Shown one piece after another: positions 1-6,054 of a stretch of 6,054 bases of DNA. The translations under genes were made by a program, and so were the position numbers. Origin of the DNA: Chitinophaga pinensis. GTDB lineage: Bacteria > Bacteroidota > Bacteroidia > Flavobacteriales_D > Crocinitomicaceae. The notes under the pieces are model-generated. The model had not been told where the DNA came from. It saw nothing but the letters and a program-made list of their open reading frames with translations, and did no database searches. The stretch spans positions 1-6,054 of the forward strand of contig CAMBMC010000160.1 of the NCBI GenBank assembly GCA_945868555.1. The letters run 5' to 3'. Every line of letters starts with the position of its first letter. Position 1 is the stretch's first letter.

Positions 1-57
1 TTCATAAGATTTTGTTGTGACAAGATAGGAAAAAATACTGAGTTATGTGTAAGTCGC
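1..57. other. Intergenic sequence with no recognised feature
   Basis: These AT-rich bases lie beyond the terminator and hold no coding frame of useful length, no RNA gene and no clear promoter. They may be the leader or spacer of the next gene outside the window. Confidence 0.5.
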
Positions 58-87
58 AAAAAGAAAGGAGACCCTTGGGCCTCCTTT
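58..87 (-). terminator. Rho-independent terminator after the downstream gene
   Basis: Read on the minus strand, AAAGGAGGCCC, an AA turn and GGGTCTCCTTT form an inverted repeat (64-74 against 77-87) with one G-U wobble. The innermost pair probably opens to give a CAAG loop. The 3' arm runs into a T-rich tail, TTTCTTTTT, at 58-66. The hairpin starts 29 bases after the TAA stop at 117-119. On the plus strand the wobble becomes an A-C mismatch and a T-tract is lacking (TTTACTTG), so the minus direction is favoured. It ends the two-gene transcript. Confidence 0.85.
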
Positions 88-116
88 ACTTGTAATTATG
101 ACGTTATTGCGATGAT

Positions 117-3100
117 TTATTGAATTACCACTTTGAAGGTGCGTTCAATCTCATCATTTCGAAGGGTAATGAAGTAAATCCCGGTCACTTTATCTGTCAA
201 ATTGATTTCAGTAATGCTTGCTGGTTTCACACCATTGCGCTTGTTTAAGATTGTTCTGCCGTTCAAGTCTTTCACTTCAATGTCAAAAACACCTGTATTT
301 CCTTCGTTGGAAATATACACAAGACCGTTTGATGGGTTTGGATACAAGGAAATTGAACTGAAAATAGTTTCTTCCAATGAATTGAAGTTGCAGTTGGCAT
401 CGACGTTCAACAAGACATTGGCGGTATCATTCGGACAAATGCCATTTCCAGAAATGTAGTCATAGTTGTACTGACCAGGGATGTTTGGTGCGGTGATTTC
501 TGAGCTTGGCATAAGCACATTGCTCGGATTGTACCACATTCCACCCAAATCAATGTTGCCATTCAATCCAGCCAATAGATCAACTGGCTCATTGCGACAT
601 ACGGTGATAGTTCCATCTTCACCTGCTGAGGATGGACGAGATACATTCACCTGAGCAATGATGGAGTCGCTTGCACAACCGTCAGCTAGGGTATATTCAA
701 AATTGAATACTTGGTATGCCAAGCCTTCTGAATTGAAGGTGCTGCCGTTTAAGCCAATTCCAGCAGAAGGAATTTGAGCTGTCCAGATTCCTCCAGCATC
801 GTATCCTGTGATTCCTTCAAAAAGGTCTGCTGTATCTCCTGTACAGACGTCAATTACCCCAACAACACTTCCTACTTGGAAGTCGATTGGCACAATTGAA
901 ATCGAGTAGTTTCCTGCTGTTGACGAGTTTCCGTCGTGCAACAAGTAGTACAAGTTACCTGGAGTCAATCCACAGATGGTAAAGTTAGGGGCTACACTTG
1001 TTCCACCAATCGCGTTGTCGTTCGCTGCAACTAAGGTAAAGTTGTTGAAGTCTGAACAGTTTGTTGCATCAAACACGGCTGCTTGACCCGCATAATTCGT
1101 GTACGTATTGTTAATGCGCACGTCACCCGAAGTTGGCGCGATGAAGCGGAACCAAGTGGTATTGTCCAAAGCCGAGTTGATCCAACCCGTAGTTGTTTGT
1201 GGACCCGTCGCAGGTGGTGCAATCACCAATTCAGGCACAGTCACTGTAGCTCCTGTGTTGTTGAAGGTGTAGACCGTTCCATCTGTTGCCAAAAGTTCGG
1301 CACCACATACATCGTCATTTGTAAGCGGCATCACTACGTTGAATGGGCCGATGTACGCTGATGTGTCATTGGCACAAACCGCTTGAACATACACTTGATA
1401 TACACCACCTCCAAGCAATGCAGGATTTGTGATGGTATCGTTCAAGTTGTTGTCAAATACGACTTCCGTTCCTTGCGTGTACGGGTTGTATCCAGACATG
1501 CCATAAGCTACGTTAAAACCAGTTGCAGGGTAGGTAGGTGAACTTGCTACCCAACCCCAAGAAAGAAATAATGAATCTGTTGCTGAACTGTTGAACATGG
1601 CCGATGGGTTTGAACAGTAAGGCAAGGTTGTAAATGTACTTGCCAAAGGCAAACTTTGAATCGTCGGGCTACAGTCTGAGTAGATGTAGATGTCGTATGT
1701 AGTCAACTGTGTCAAGTTCGGAATAATCGCATTTGTCGCTGTCAAGTTGATTGTTGTTCCAGCTGTTAGTGGATTGAAACCTGTTGGACCATAAATGATG
1801 GTCCAGTTCGTTTCTCCTGCGAGACCACCTGTCCAAGTGATCGAAGCTTCAGTTGTAGAAACATAGGCATAGGTCAAGGCACTTGGCTTAGGACAGTCTG
1901 TGTAGTAGAAGTGAACACAAGAATTGTTCTGCAAGTACGTCGCGTTATTCATGGAAACTTGAATGGTTTGTGCTCCCGTTGCACCAATTTCTGCATCTAA
2001 ACCAAAATTGTAAGCTGCATTGTCGTGATTTACATCGTCGTACACGAAGTATACCTCATTCGTTGTCTCTTCGATGATCAGTTCGAAGGTTACACCATCT
2101 GTTCCCAATGTAGAGAAGTAGTGGGCTACATTCGACCACATCACGATAAACTTACGGTTTGGTGCCGTTCCTACTGTTTGGTAGTAAACTCCTCCATATG
2201 GTGTGTTCATGTCTTGAACATACGGGAACAATCCAGTTGGTGTCATAGTGTACCCAACATTACCCGTTTGCGTGCCTAATAAGATTCCACCATTGTTACC
2301 AATCGTGATGTCGTTGATCAAAGTTCCTTGGTACAACAACGGGAACGGAAGTGCAACACCAACTTCGGAATCATCCGTCGTGTTGGTGGCTGTTCCTGTT
2401 GCTGCGATATTTACAAAACCAGATGTTGGACATTCTGAATCGTATTCTAGGTATTGTGCTTGACCATAGGTGTTCCATGAAGCAACACCTGCCCAGTACG
2501 ATGTATCTGATGCTGAACAAATGGATTGAATGTAGGCTTGGAAGAATGAACCCGTTGGCAAGCCAGTAATGGTGTAAGGGTTTGAGTTTACAACCAACAA
2601 AGTACCTGTTCCAGGAACAAATCCTTGCGGACCATATTCAATCTGCCACTGTGTTTCAGATCCAGCAGAGTTCCATTGTAAGGTTGCTGAAGTTGTTGAT
2701 GCCGTTAAAACTGACAATCCATTTGGCTGTGGACATGTTGGCAGCGGTGCGATGTTCACAATGTAATCTTCGGTTTCCCCCCACGTGTATGTGCCACATG
2801 GATTGATCGATGTCAACAACGTTGTTTCTACATTGACAACGCGCATCCGTGTCAAACCAAGTGTTGCGGTTGGAGGTACCGTGAAGTTTCCTGTTTCGGT
2901 GTGTGGTCCAACAACTGCCGCGGCTGAAGTATACACATTTTCTCCAGGATCCGTGAATGATCCGTTTTGATTGAAGTCAATGAATACTTTCGTAGCATTG
3001 TTGAAGTTACCTCCGCATGTTCCAATTTGAATGGAAAGTGGGTAGCTTACAGAAGCCGCCAAGATAGGTGCGGGTACTGTAGCCGTATAATTTGAATATT

Positions 3101-4034
3101 GACTTAGAGTAGATCCTGCTCCACCTGTTGTTGAACATGTTGAAGTATTGTTCAATGTGCTTACAGAAACATTCAAAATTTCTTCGTCGGCAACACTTGT
3201 CGCGTTACTTGCACAGTAGCAGTCAATAAATGAACTAGTTGTAACAAATACAGGAATCGACGTAGCTGTTAATCCACTCGCGGTGCATGTGATAATGCAT
3301 TGATAGTATGTATTTACACTTTGTGTGGTGTTGTATGAAGGTGACGTCGCTCCAGTGATGTTGGTGAATGTCGTTCCGTTCAATGACGACTGCCACTGGT
3401 ATGTCAATCCTGACGCTAGTGTTGCACCACTCATGGATAACGAGAACGTATTCGCTGGACACACGGTAGCGTTTGAAGTTGTGGTTGTTCCACCTACAGG
3501 TTGTCCTGCACATGGCGTTGGTGGCACAATTGAGATGTTGTAATCTTCTGTTTCACCCGAACCAAAAACAGTACAGGCATCAATTGCACCGTTGGTGTTT
3601 CCGGTTCCACGTGTACGGATGCGCATCTTCGTGCTTCCAGGAGTTGCTGTCAATGGAATTGTTACGGATACAGTGGTAACCTGTCCACTTGGAATCGCTA
3701 AACCAATCTGCTGCCATTCAGAGGCTTCGAATATAAGGTTTTGGTTGTAGTCAATCCAAACGGAAGCAATCGCTGCTGTATAGGTTCCAGCTGCTCCCAT
3801 AGTCAATGAAAGATTATAACTCTGTCCAAGGAATACTGTTGCTGTATTCGTATACGACATGTAGTATGGAGAAGCTGTTGGATTGGTCGCTATGGAGTTG
3901 TTGGTCATATTACTGAATGATACGCTATTCATAAACGTTCCCGTTCCTCCCGCACTCGTTGGTGCACAATATTGCGCAACTGCAGCACTTGACAGCAAAA
4001 GCGTAATGAGTAAGGTGTTAATTATTCGTTGCAT
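117..4034 (-). CDS. Multidomain secreted protein: GEVED, Ig-like and FnIII modules with a T9SS type A sorting domain
   Basis: This is a complete 1305-residue gene, probably encoding a surface-attached or released adhesin-like protein; no catalytic domain is visible. Residues 1-20 are a Sec signal peptide. In order there follow GEVED 1 (about 85-170, with WIDYNQN and GETEDY), an Ig-like domain (174-265, with YQWQ and YYQC), GEVED 2 (270-429, with FIDFNQNGSF and GETEDY), FnIII 1 (434-520), a beta-rich domain I cannot name (527-713, with NRKFIVMW and ELIIEETTNEVYFVY), FnIII 2 (715-803), FnIII 3 (807-902), a PPC-like beta-sandwich (905-1050), two Cys-led Ig-like modules (1055-1132 and 1137-1213) and the sorting domain (1226-1305). 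The start is secure because the signal peptide begins directly at the ATG, preceded by an A-rich leader. The composition is rich in Thr, Ser, Asn and Gly and poor in Lys and Arg, as expected for an exported protein. The gene lies 43 bases after its paralog and is followed by a terminator. The domain names are my reading of motifs; the ligand is unknown. Confidence 0.95.
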   Translation of the reverse strand: MQRIINTLLITLLLSSAAVAQYCAPTSAGGTGTFMNSVSFSNMTNNSIATNPTASPYYMSYTNTATVFLGQSYNLSLTMGAAGTYTAAIASVWIDYNQNLIFEASEWQQIGLAIPSGQVTTVSVTIPLTATPGSTKMRIRTRGTGNTNGAIDACTVFGSGETEDYNISIVPPTPCAGQPVGGTTTTSNATVCPANTFSLSMSGATLASGLTYQWQSSLNGTTFTNITGATSPSYNTTQSVNTYYQCIITCTASGLTATSIPVFVTTSSFIDCYCASNATSVADEEILNVSVSTLNNTSTCSTTGGAGSTLSQYSNYTATVPAPILAASVSYPLSIQIGTCGGNFNNATKVFIDFNQNGSFTDPGENVYTSAAAVVGPHTETGNFTVPPTATLGLTRMRVVNVETTLLTSINPCGTYTWGETEDYIVNIAPLPTCPQPNGLSVLTASTTSATLQWNSAGSETQWQIEYGPQGFVPGTGTLLVVNSNPYTITGLPTGSFFQAYIQSICSASDTSYWAGVASWNTYGQAQYLEYDSECPTSGFVNIAATGTATNTTDDSEVGVALPFPLLYQGTLINDITIGNNGGILLGTQTGNVGYTMTPTGLFPYVQDMNTPYGGVYYQTVGTAPNRKFIVMWSNVAHYFSTLGTDGVTFELIIEETTNEVYFVYDDVNHDNAAYNFGLDAEIGATGAQTIQVSMNNATYLQNNSCVHFYYTDCPKPSALTYAYVSTTEASITWTGGLAGETNWTIIYGPTGFNPLTAGTTINLTATNAIIPNLTQLTTYDIYIYSDCSPTIQSLPLASTFTTLPYCSNPSAMFNSSATDSLFLSWGWVASSPTYPATGFNVAYGMSGYNPYTQGTEVVFDNNLNDTITNPALLGGGVYQVYVQAVCANDTSAYIGPFNVVMPLTNDDVCGAELLATDGTVYTFNNTGATVTVPELVIAPPATGPQTTTGWINSALDNTTWFRFIAPTSGDVRINNTYTNYAGQAAVFDATNCSDFNNFTLVAANDNAIGGTSVAPNFTICGLTPGNLYYLLHDGNSSTAGNYSISIVPIDFQVGSVVGVIDVCTGDTADLFEGITGYDAGGIWTAQIPSAGIGLNGSTFNSEGLAYQVFNFEYTLADGCASDSIIAQVNVSRPSSAGEDGTITVCRNEPVDLLAGLNGNIDLGGMWYNPSNVLMPSSEITAPNIPGQYNYDYISGNGICPNDTANVLLNVDANCNFNSLEETIFSSISLYPNPSNGLVYISNEGNTGVFDIEVKDLNGRTILNKRNGVKPASITEINLTDKVTGIYFITLRNDEIERTFKVVIQ
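120..359 (-). other. T9SS type A C-terminal sorting domain of the downstream protein
   Basis: Residues 1226-1305 show the standard order of the family: SLYPNPSNG near the start, a VYISN strand, DLNGR in the middle, TEINL, then GIYFITL and a basic and hydrophobic end, RTFKVVIQ. In known T9SS cargo this domain directs passage across the outer membrane and is usually removed by the PorU sortase, with the protein then attached to A-type lipopolysaccharide or released. Confidence 0.92.
396..872 (-). repeat. Pair of Cys-led GGxW Ig-like modules before the sorting domain, downstream protein
   Basis: Residues 1055-1132 and 1137-1213 share a pattern: V-C, four or five residues, D-L, a variable stretch ending G-G-x-W, then a Y-x(3)-Y strand, a second Cys followed by a short N/S-D segment and a closing V-x-V strand. 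The first reads VCTGDTADLFEG to GGIW, the second VCRNEPVDLLAG to GGMW. Each has two Cys, which may form a disulfide after export. They are probably Ig-fold stalk modules that hold the binding domains away from the cell surface; this role is inferred. Confidence 0.65.
1896..2456 (-). other. Beta-rich domain of unassigned family in the downstream protein (residues 527-713)
   Basis: This segment between FnIII 1 and FnIII 2 does not read as FnIII or Ig. It begins near YLEYDSECP, has ALPFPLLYQG followed by INDITIGNNGGILLG, then LFPYVQDMNTPYGGVYYQ, NRKFIVMWSNV and FELIIEETTNEVYFVYDD, and closes at CVHFYYTDC. The pattern of a small irregular strand set, a surface-facing aromatic segment and an NRxFIVxW strand resembles a recurrent jelly-roll-like module in T9SS-exported proteins, but I cannot give a family name. 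The upstream gene holds the end of the same domain at 5851-6054. Confidence 0.6.
3975..4034 (-). other. Sec signal peptide of the downstream protein (residues 1-20)
   Basis: A short charged N-terminus (MQRI) is followed by a hydrophobic core rich in Leu and Ile (INTLLITLLL), then SSAAVA before Gln-Tyr-Cys. Ala-Val-Ala before Gln21 fits a type I signal peptidase site. The Cys at residue 23 is not in a lipobox, so this is a secreted protein rather than a lipoprotein. Export to the periplasm by Sec is the required first step for T9SS cargo. Confidence 0.9.
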
Positions 4035-4077
4035 TTTCTTTTATTTTATTGGGTTCAATGACTTTGCGAAATGGTAA
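4035..4077 (-). promoter_or_regulatory. Short intergenic leader with an A-rich translation initiation region
   Basis: These 43 bases separate the TAA of the upstream paralog from the ATG of the downstream gene. The last bases before the ATG read AATAAAATAAAAGAAA. There is no clear GGAGG-type Shine-Dalgarno motif, which is normal in Bacteroidota, where A-rich leaders support initiation. I see no convincing TAnnTTTG promoter element and no terminator hairpin here, so read-through from the upstream gene, and thus an operon, is the simplest reading. Confidence 0.6.
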
Positions 4078-6054
4078 TTAGTTCAATACGATTTGGAATA
4101 CTTTCGACGAACGATCGTTAAATGCTTTCAAGAAGTACATTCCAGGTTGTGCATTTACAAGGTTGATTTCTGTTACGGAAGAACCGGATATTGCTATCTT
4201 GCTTGAATAAATTACACGACCATTCATGTCGCTTACTTCATAAAGGTACATTTCGTTGGATTGTTCATTGGTAATGAAAACAGTTTCCGAAGTTGGGTTA
4301 GGGTATACACTGAAATGTTCTACTTCCAAGTCTTCAATGCCATTGTAATCACAGTTCGGATTTACGCTCACAAGCACGTTTGATGTGTCATTTGGACAAA
4401 CACCATTTCCTGTGATGTAATCGTAGTTGTACTGACCAGGGATGTTTGGTGCAGAAATGAACGATTCTGTCACTTGGTTGCTTGGGTTGTACCACGTACC
4501 TCCTGCATCCATATTTCCTGAAAGGCCAGTCAACAAGTCAAAAGGCTCGTTGCGACACACAGTAACAGTTCCATCATTTCCTGCGGATGAAGGCCCGAAA
4601 ATGTGTACTTGCGCAATGGCAGTATCTACTGCACATCCATCGGTGATGCTGTAGTCAAAGTTGAAAATCGAATAAGCCAAACCAGCAGAAGAGAAGACAC
4701 TATCGGTCAATCCAGCTCCTGAAATCACAAGCTCTGCTGTCCAAACACCACCTACGCTGTATCCTGTAACACCGTCAAACAAGTTGGCTGATTCCCCTGA
4801 ACATACATCAATAACACCATTGAATGCTCCTGCATTCAAGTTGATCGGTGTAATGGATAATGAATAGGTGCCGGGGATGAAACTAAAGCCATCATGCATC
4901 AAGTAATAGGTGTTACCTGGTGTTAATCCGCACACGGTAAAGTTCGGCGCTTGGCTTGTTCCACCAATTGCATTGTCATTGGCTGCAATCAAGGTAAATG
5001 AACTGAATTCGCTACATGTTGTTACATCATATACTGCGGCTTGACCGTTGTAATTGATGGCTGTATTGTTGATGCGCACATTTCCAGAGGCTGGCGCAAC
5101 GAACTTAAACCAGGTTGTCAGGTTTAATGTTGAATCCACCCAACCTGTAGTTGTTTGCAATCCAGTTGCTGGAGGCGCTATTTGAGCTTCATTCAATTGA
5201 AGAGTAGCTCCTGTGTTGTTGAATGTATAAACTGTTCCGTCAACGTTCAATAGCAGAGCGTCACACACAGAATCATTTGCCAATGGCATGATCACTGAGA
5301 ATGGTCCAACATACGAAGAGGTATCTGTTCCACAAACCGCTTGCACATACACTTGGTAAACACCACCACTCATTAATGTTGCATCGTTGATGATGTTGTT
5401 CAATGCTGTACCTGAACTTGCTACAGTTCCTGTATACAAATCAAATCCATTCACACCGTACTGCACATTAAATCCTGTTGCTGGGTAGTTTACAGATGAA
5501 GCTGCCCATGTCCAAGAAGCAAGGATAGACGCTGTTGCAGTTGCATTGTTCATTGTGGTAGGATTCGAACAGAAAGGAGGCGTGAAGAATGTACCAAACA
5601 AGCCCAAACTTTGGTTTCCAACGGAACAGTCTGCGAACACATAAATGTCGTATTGTGTCAATTGATCCAAGTTTGTAAGCTGGATATTTGTATTTAATGT
5701 AGGTACTGATGTTCCAGAAGTTAATGGATCAAATCCCGCAGGACCATAAACCACTGTCCAGTTTGTCTCTCCTGCCAAACCTGCTGACCACGTGAAGTCC
5801 GCTGCATCAGAAAGTACGGAGTTGGCAACCAAGTTCAGTGGTTTAGGACAATCTGTATACACGAAGTGAACGCATGTGTTGTCGGTAAGGTATGTTGCTT
5901 GATTGAAGGATACTTGAATATCTTGATTTGTTCCTGCCAAACCAATTGTCGCGGAAGCACCATTGTCGTATGCTAAAGATCCCGTAATTGCATCTTCGTA
6001 CACGAAATAGATTTCTTGCGTAGCTTCTTCGATAATCAATTCAAAGTTCAATGG
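4078..6054 (-). CDS. Partial (5' end outside window) multidomain secreted protein with FnIII modules and a T9SS sorting domain; paralog of the downstream gene
   Basis: The reading frame is open to the window edge, so this is the C-terminal 658 residues of a longer protein. The TTG at 6049-6051 is an internal Leu codon rather than a start: the frame continues upstream with Pro, and the first residues align with the middle of a beta-rich domain in the paralog. Counting from that Leu, the visible modules are the end of the beta-rich domain (1-67), FnIII (69-157), FnIII (160-256), a PPC-like beta-sandwich (258-403), two Cys-led Ig-like modules (408-485 and 490-567) and a T9SS type A sorting domain (about 577-657, with VYPNPT and a FQIVLN end). 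Alignment to the downstream protein is nearly gap-free. By inference the missing part carries a signal peptide and further modules. The gene is probably co-transcribed with the downstream gene. The likely role is surface adhesion or ligand binding; no enzyme motif is visible. Confidence 0.94.
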   Translation of the reverse strand, partial: PLNFELIIEEATQEIYFVYEDAITGSLAYDNGASATIGLAGTNQDIQVSFNQATYLTDNTCVHFVYTDCPKPLNLVANSVLSDAADFTWSAGLAGETNWTVVYGPAGFDPLTSGTSVPTLNTNIQLTNLDQLTQYDIYVFADCSVGNQSLGLFGTFFTPPFCSNPTTMNNATATASILASWTWAASSVNYPATGFNVQYGVNGFDLYTGTVASSGTALNNIINDATLMSGGVYQVYVQAVCGTDTSSYVGPFSVIMPLANDSVCDALLLNVDGTVYTFNNTGATLQLNEAQIAPPATGLQTTTGWVDSTLNLTTWFKFVAPASGNVRINNTAINYNGQAAVYDVTTCSEFSSFTLIAANDNAIGGTSQAPNFTVCGLTPGNTYYLMHDGFSFIPGTYSLSITPINLNAGAFNGVIDVCSGESANLFDGVTGYSVGGVWTAELVISGAGLTDSVFSSAGLAYSIFNFDYSITDGCAVDTAIAQVHIFGPSSAGNDGTVTVCRNEPFDLLTGLSGNMDAGGTWYNPSNQVTESFISAPNIPGQYNYDYITGNGVCPNDTSNVLVSVNPNCDYNGIEDLEVEHFSVYPNPTSETVFITNEQSNEMYLYEVSDMNGRVIYSSKIAISGSSVTEINLVNAQPGMYFLKAFNDRSSKVFQIVLN
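4081..4323 (-). other. T9SS type A C-terminal sorting domain of the upstream protein
   Basis: The last 81 residues carry FSVYPNPTSE, VFITNE, DMNGR, TEINL, GMYFLKAF and a terminal KVFQIVLN, in the same order as in the paralog. Only the core signature positions are shared; by eye about 29 of 80 residues match the downstream copy, far fewer than in the body of the proteins. Its function is therefore retained while the sequence has drifted. Confidence 0.92.
4351..4830 (-). repeat. Pair of Cys-led GGxW Ig-like modules before the sorting domain, upstream protein
   Basis: Visible residues 408-485 and 490-567 repeat the pattern of the downstream protein: VCSGESANLFDG to GGVW, and VCRNEPFDLLTG to GGTW, each with a second Cys in DGCAVD or GVCPND. 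The second module is the better conserved between the paralogs, including an identical APNIPGQYNYDY strand segment. Confidence 0.65.

Larger units (their letters stand above)
120..2096 (-). repeat. Tandem paralogous segment, downstream copy
   Basis: This part of the downstream gene (residues 647-1305) matches the entire visible part of the upstream gene at 4081-6054, in the same orientation and module order. It contains short stretches of exact nucleotide identity with the other copy, for example 463-491 with 4424-4452 (29 bases) and 1246-1265 with 5204-5223 (20 bases). It is best explained by gene duplication; whether homology continues upstream cannot be seen. Confidence 0.9.
4081..6054 (-). 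repeat. Tandem paralogous segment, upstream copy
   Basis: This is the second copy of the duplicated coding segment, co-oriented with 120-2096. Protein alignment holds at a constant offset of 646-648 residues from the FELIIEE motif through to the sorting domain, so very few insertions or deletions separate the copies. In the PPC-like module about 103 of 145 residues match by eye. Confidence 0.9.

Noticed and set aside
1..57. Possible promoter or leader for a neighbouring gene
   Set aside because: The stretch is AT-rich, but no TTTG / TAnnTTTG pair with proper spacing could be found on either strand.
202..459. Open frame of 85 codons on the plus strand opposite the sorting domain
   Set aside because: It is antisense to a strongly supported domain, with no family resemblance and no leader signal of its own.
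1083..1361. Open frame of 92 codons on the plus strand
   Set aside because: It lies wholly inside the antisense of the large gene, its product has no recognisable domain, and it has the Arg, Cys and Trp-rich composition typical of a shadow frame.
3235..3513. Open frame of 92 codons on the minus strand in another frame
   Set aside because: It overlaps the Ig-like region of the real gene; its His, Cys and Tyr-rich product looks like an out-of-frame translation.
4062..4077. Possible TAnnTTTG-like promoter element (TACCATTTCG on the minus strand)
   Set aside because: Spacing and the final G do not match the Bacteroidota consensus, it touches the stop codon of the upstream gene, and no matching upstream element is evident.
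6049..6051. TTG as the start codon of the upstream gene
   Set aside because: The frame stays open to base 6054 (a Pro codon precedes it), and the sequence aligns to the middle of a domain in the paralog without a signal peptide. It is an internal Leu codon at the window edge.
120..6054. CRISPR array or mobile-element repeat as the cause of the repeated sequence
   Set aside because: The similarity is protein-coding, spans about 2 kb in frame, and has no spacers, terminal inverted repeats or transposase; tandem gene duplication explains it.

Overview
The window looks like a piece of a Bacteroidota chromosome, most likely from the Flavobacteriia. Three things point there: two large secreted proteins ending in type IX secretion system (T9SS) type A sorting domains, GEVED and fibronectin type III (FnIII) modules of the kind common in that phylum, and an A-rich translation leader without a clear Shine-Dalgarno motif. 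The genus cannot be fixed from this sequence.

Layout: both genes are on the minus strand, so transcription runs from high to low coordinates. The upstream gene (4078-6054) enters the window already inside its coding sequence; its 5' end lies beyond base 6054. After a 43-base gap comes the downstream gene (117-4034), which is complete: 1305 residues with a signal peptide. A Rho-independent terminator at 58-87 closes the unit. Bases 1-57 hold nothing I can identify.

The two genes are tandem paralogs. The visible 658 residues of the upstream product align almost without gaps (offset 646-648) to residues 647-1305 of the downstream product. The shared order is the end of a beta-rich domain, two FnIII domains, a PPC-like beta-sandwich, two Cys-led Ig-like modules and the T9SS sorting domain. 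By eye the PPC-like module is about 70% identical between them, while the sorting domains are only about 36% identical. In the downstream protein the shared part is preceded by a signal peptide, two GEVED modules flanking an Ig-like domain, and a further FnIII.

The likely joint role is a pair of co-transcribed multidomain surface or secreted proteins, exported by Sec, moved across the outer membrane by T9SS and used for adhesion or binding of a polymer or surface. No catalytic domain is visible, so the ligand is unknown. There are no RNA genes, mobile elements or CRISPR arrays. I see no new enzymatic or defence system; the interest lies in the tandem duplication, its uneven divergence and some modules I cannot name.
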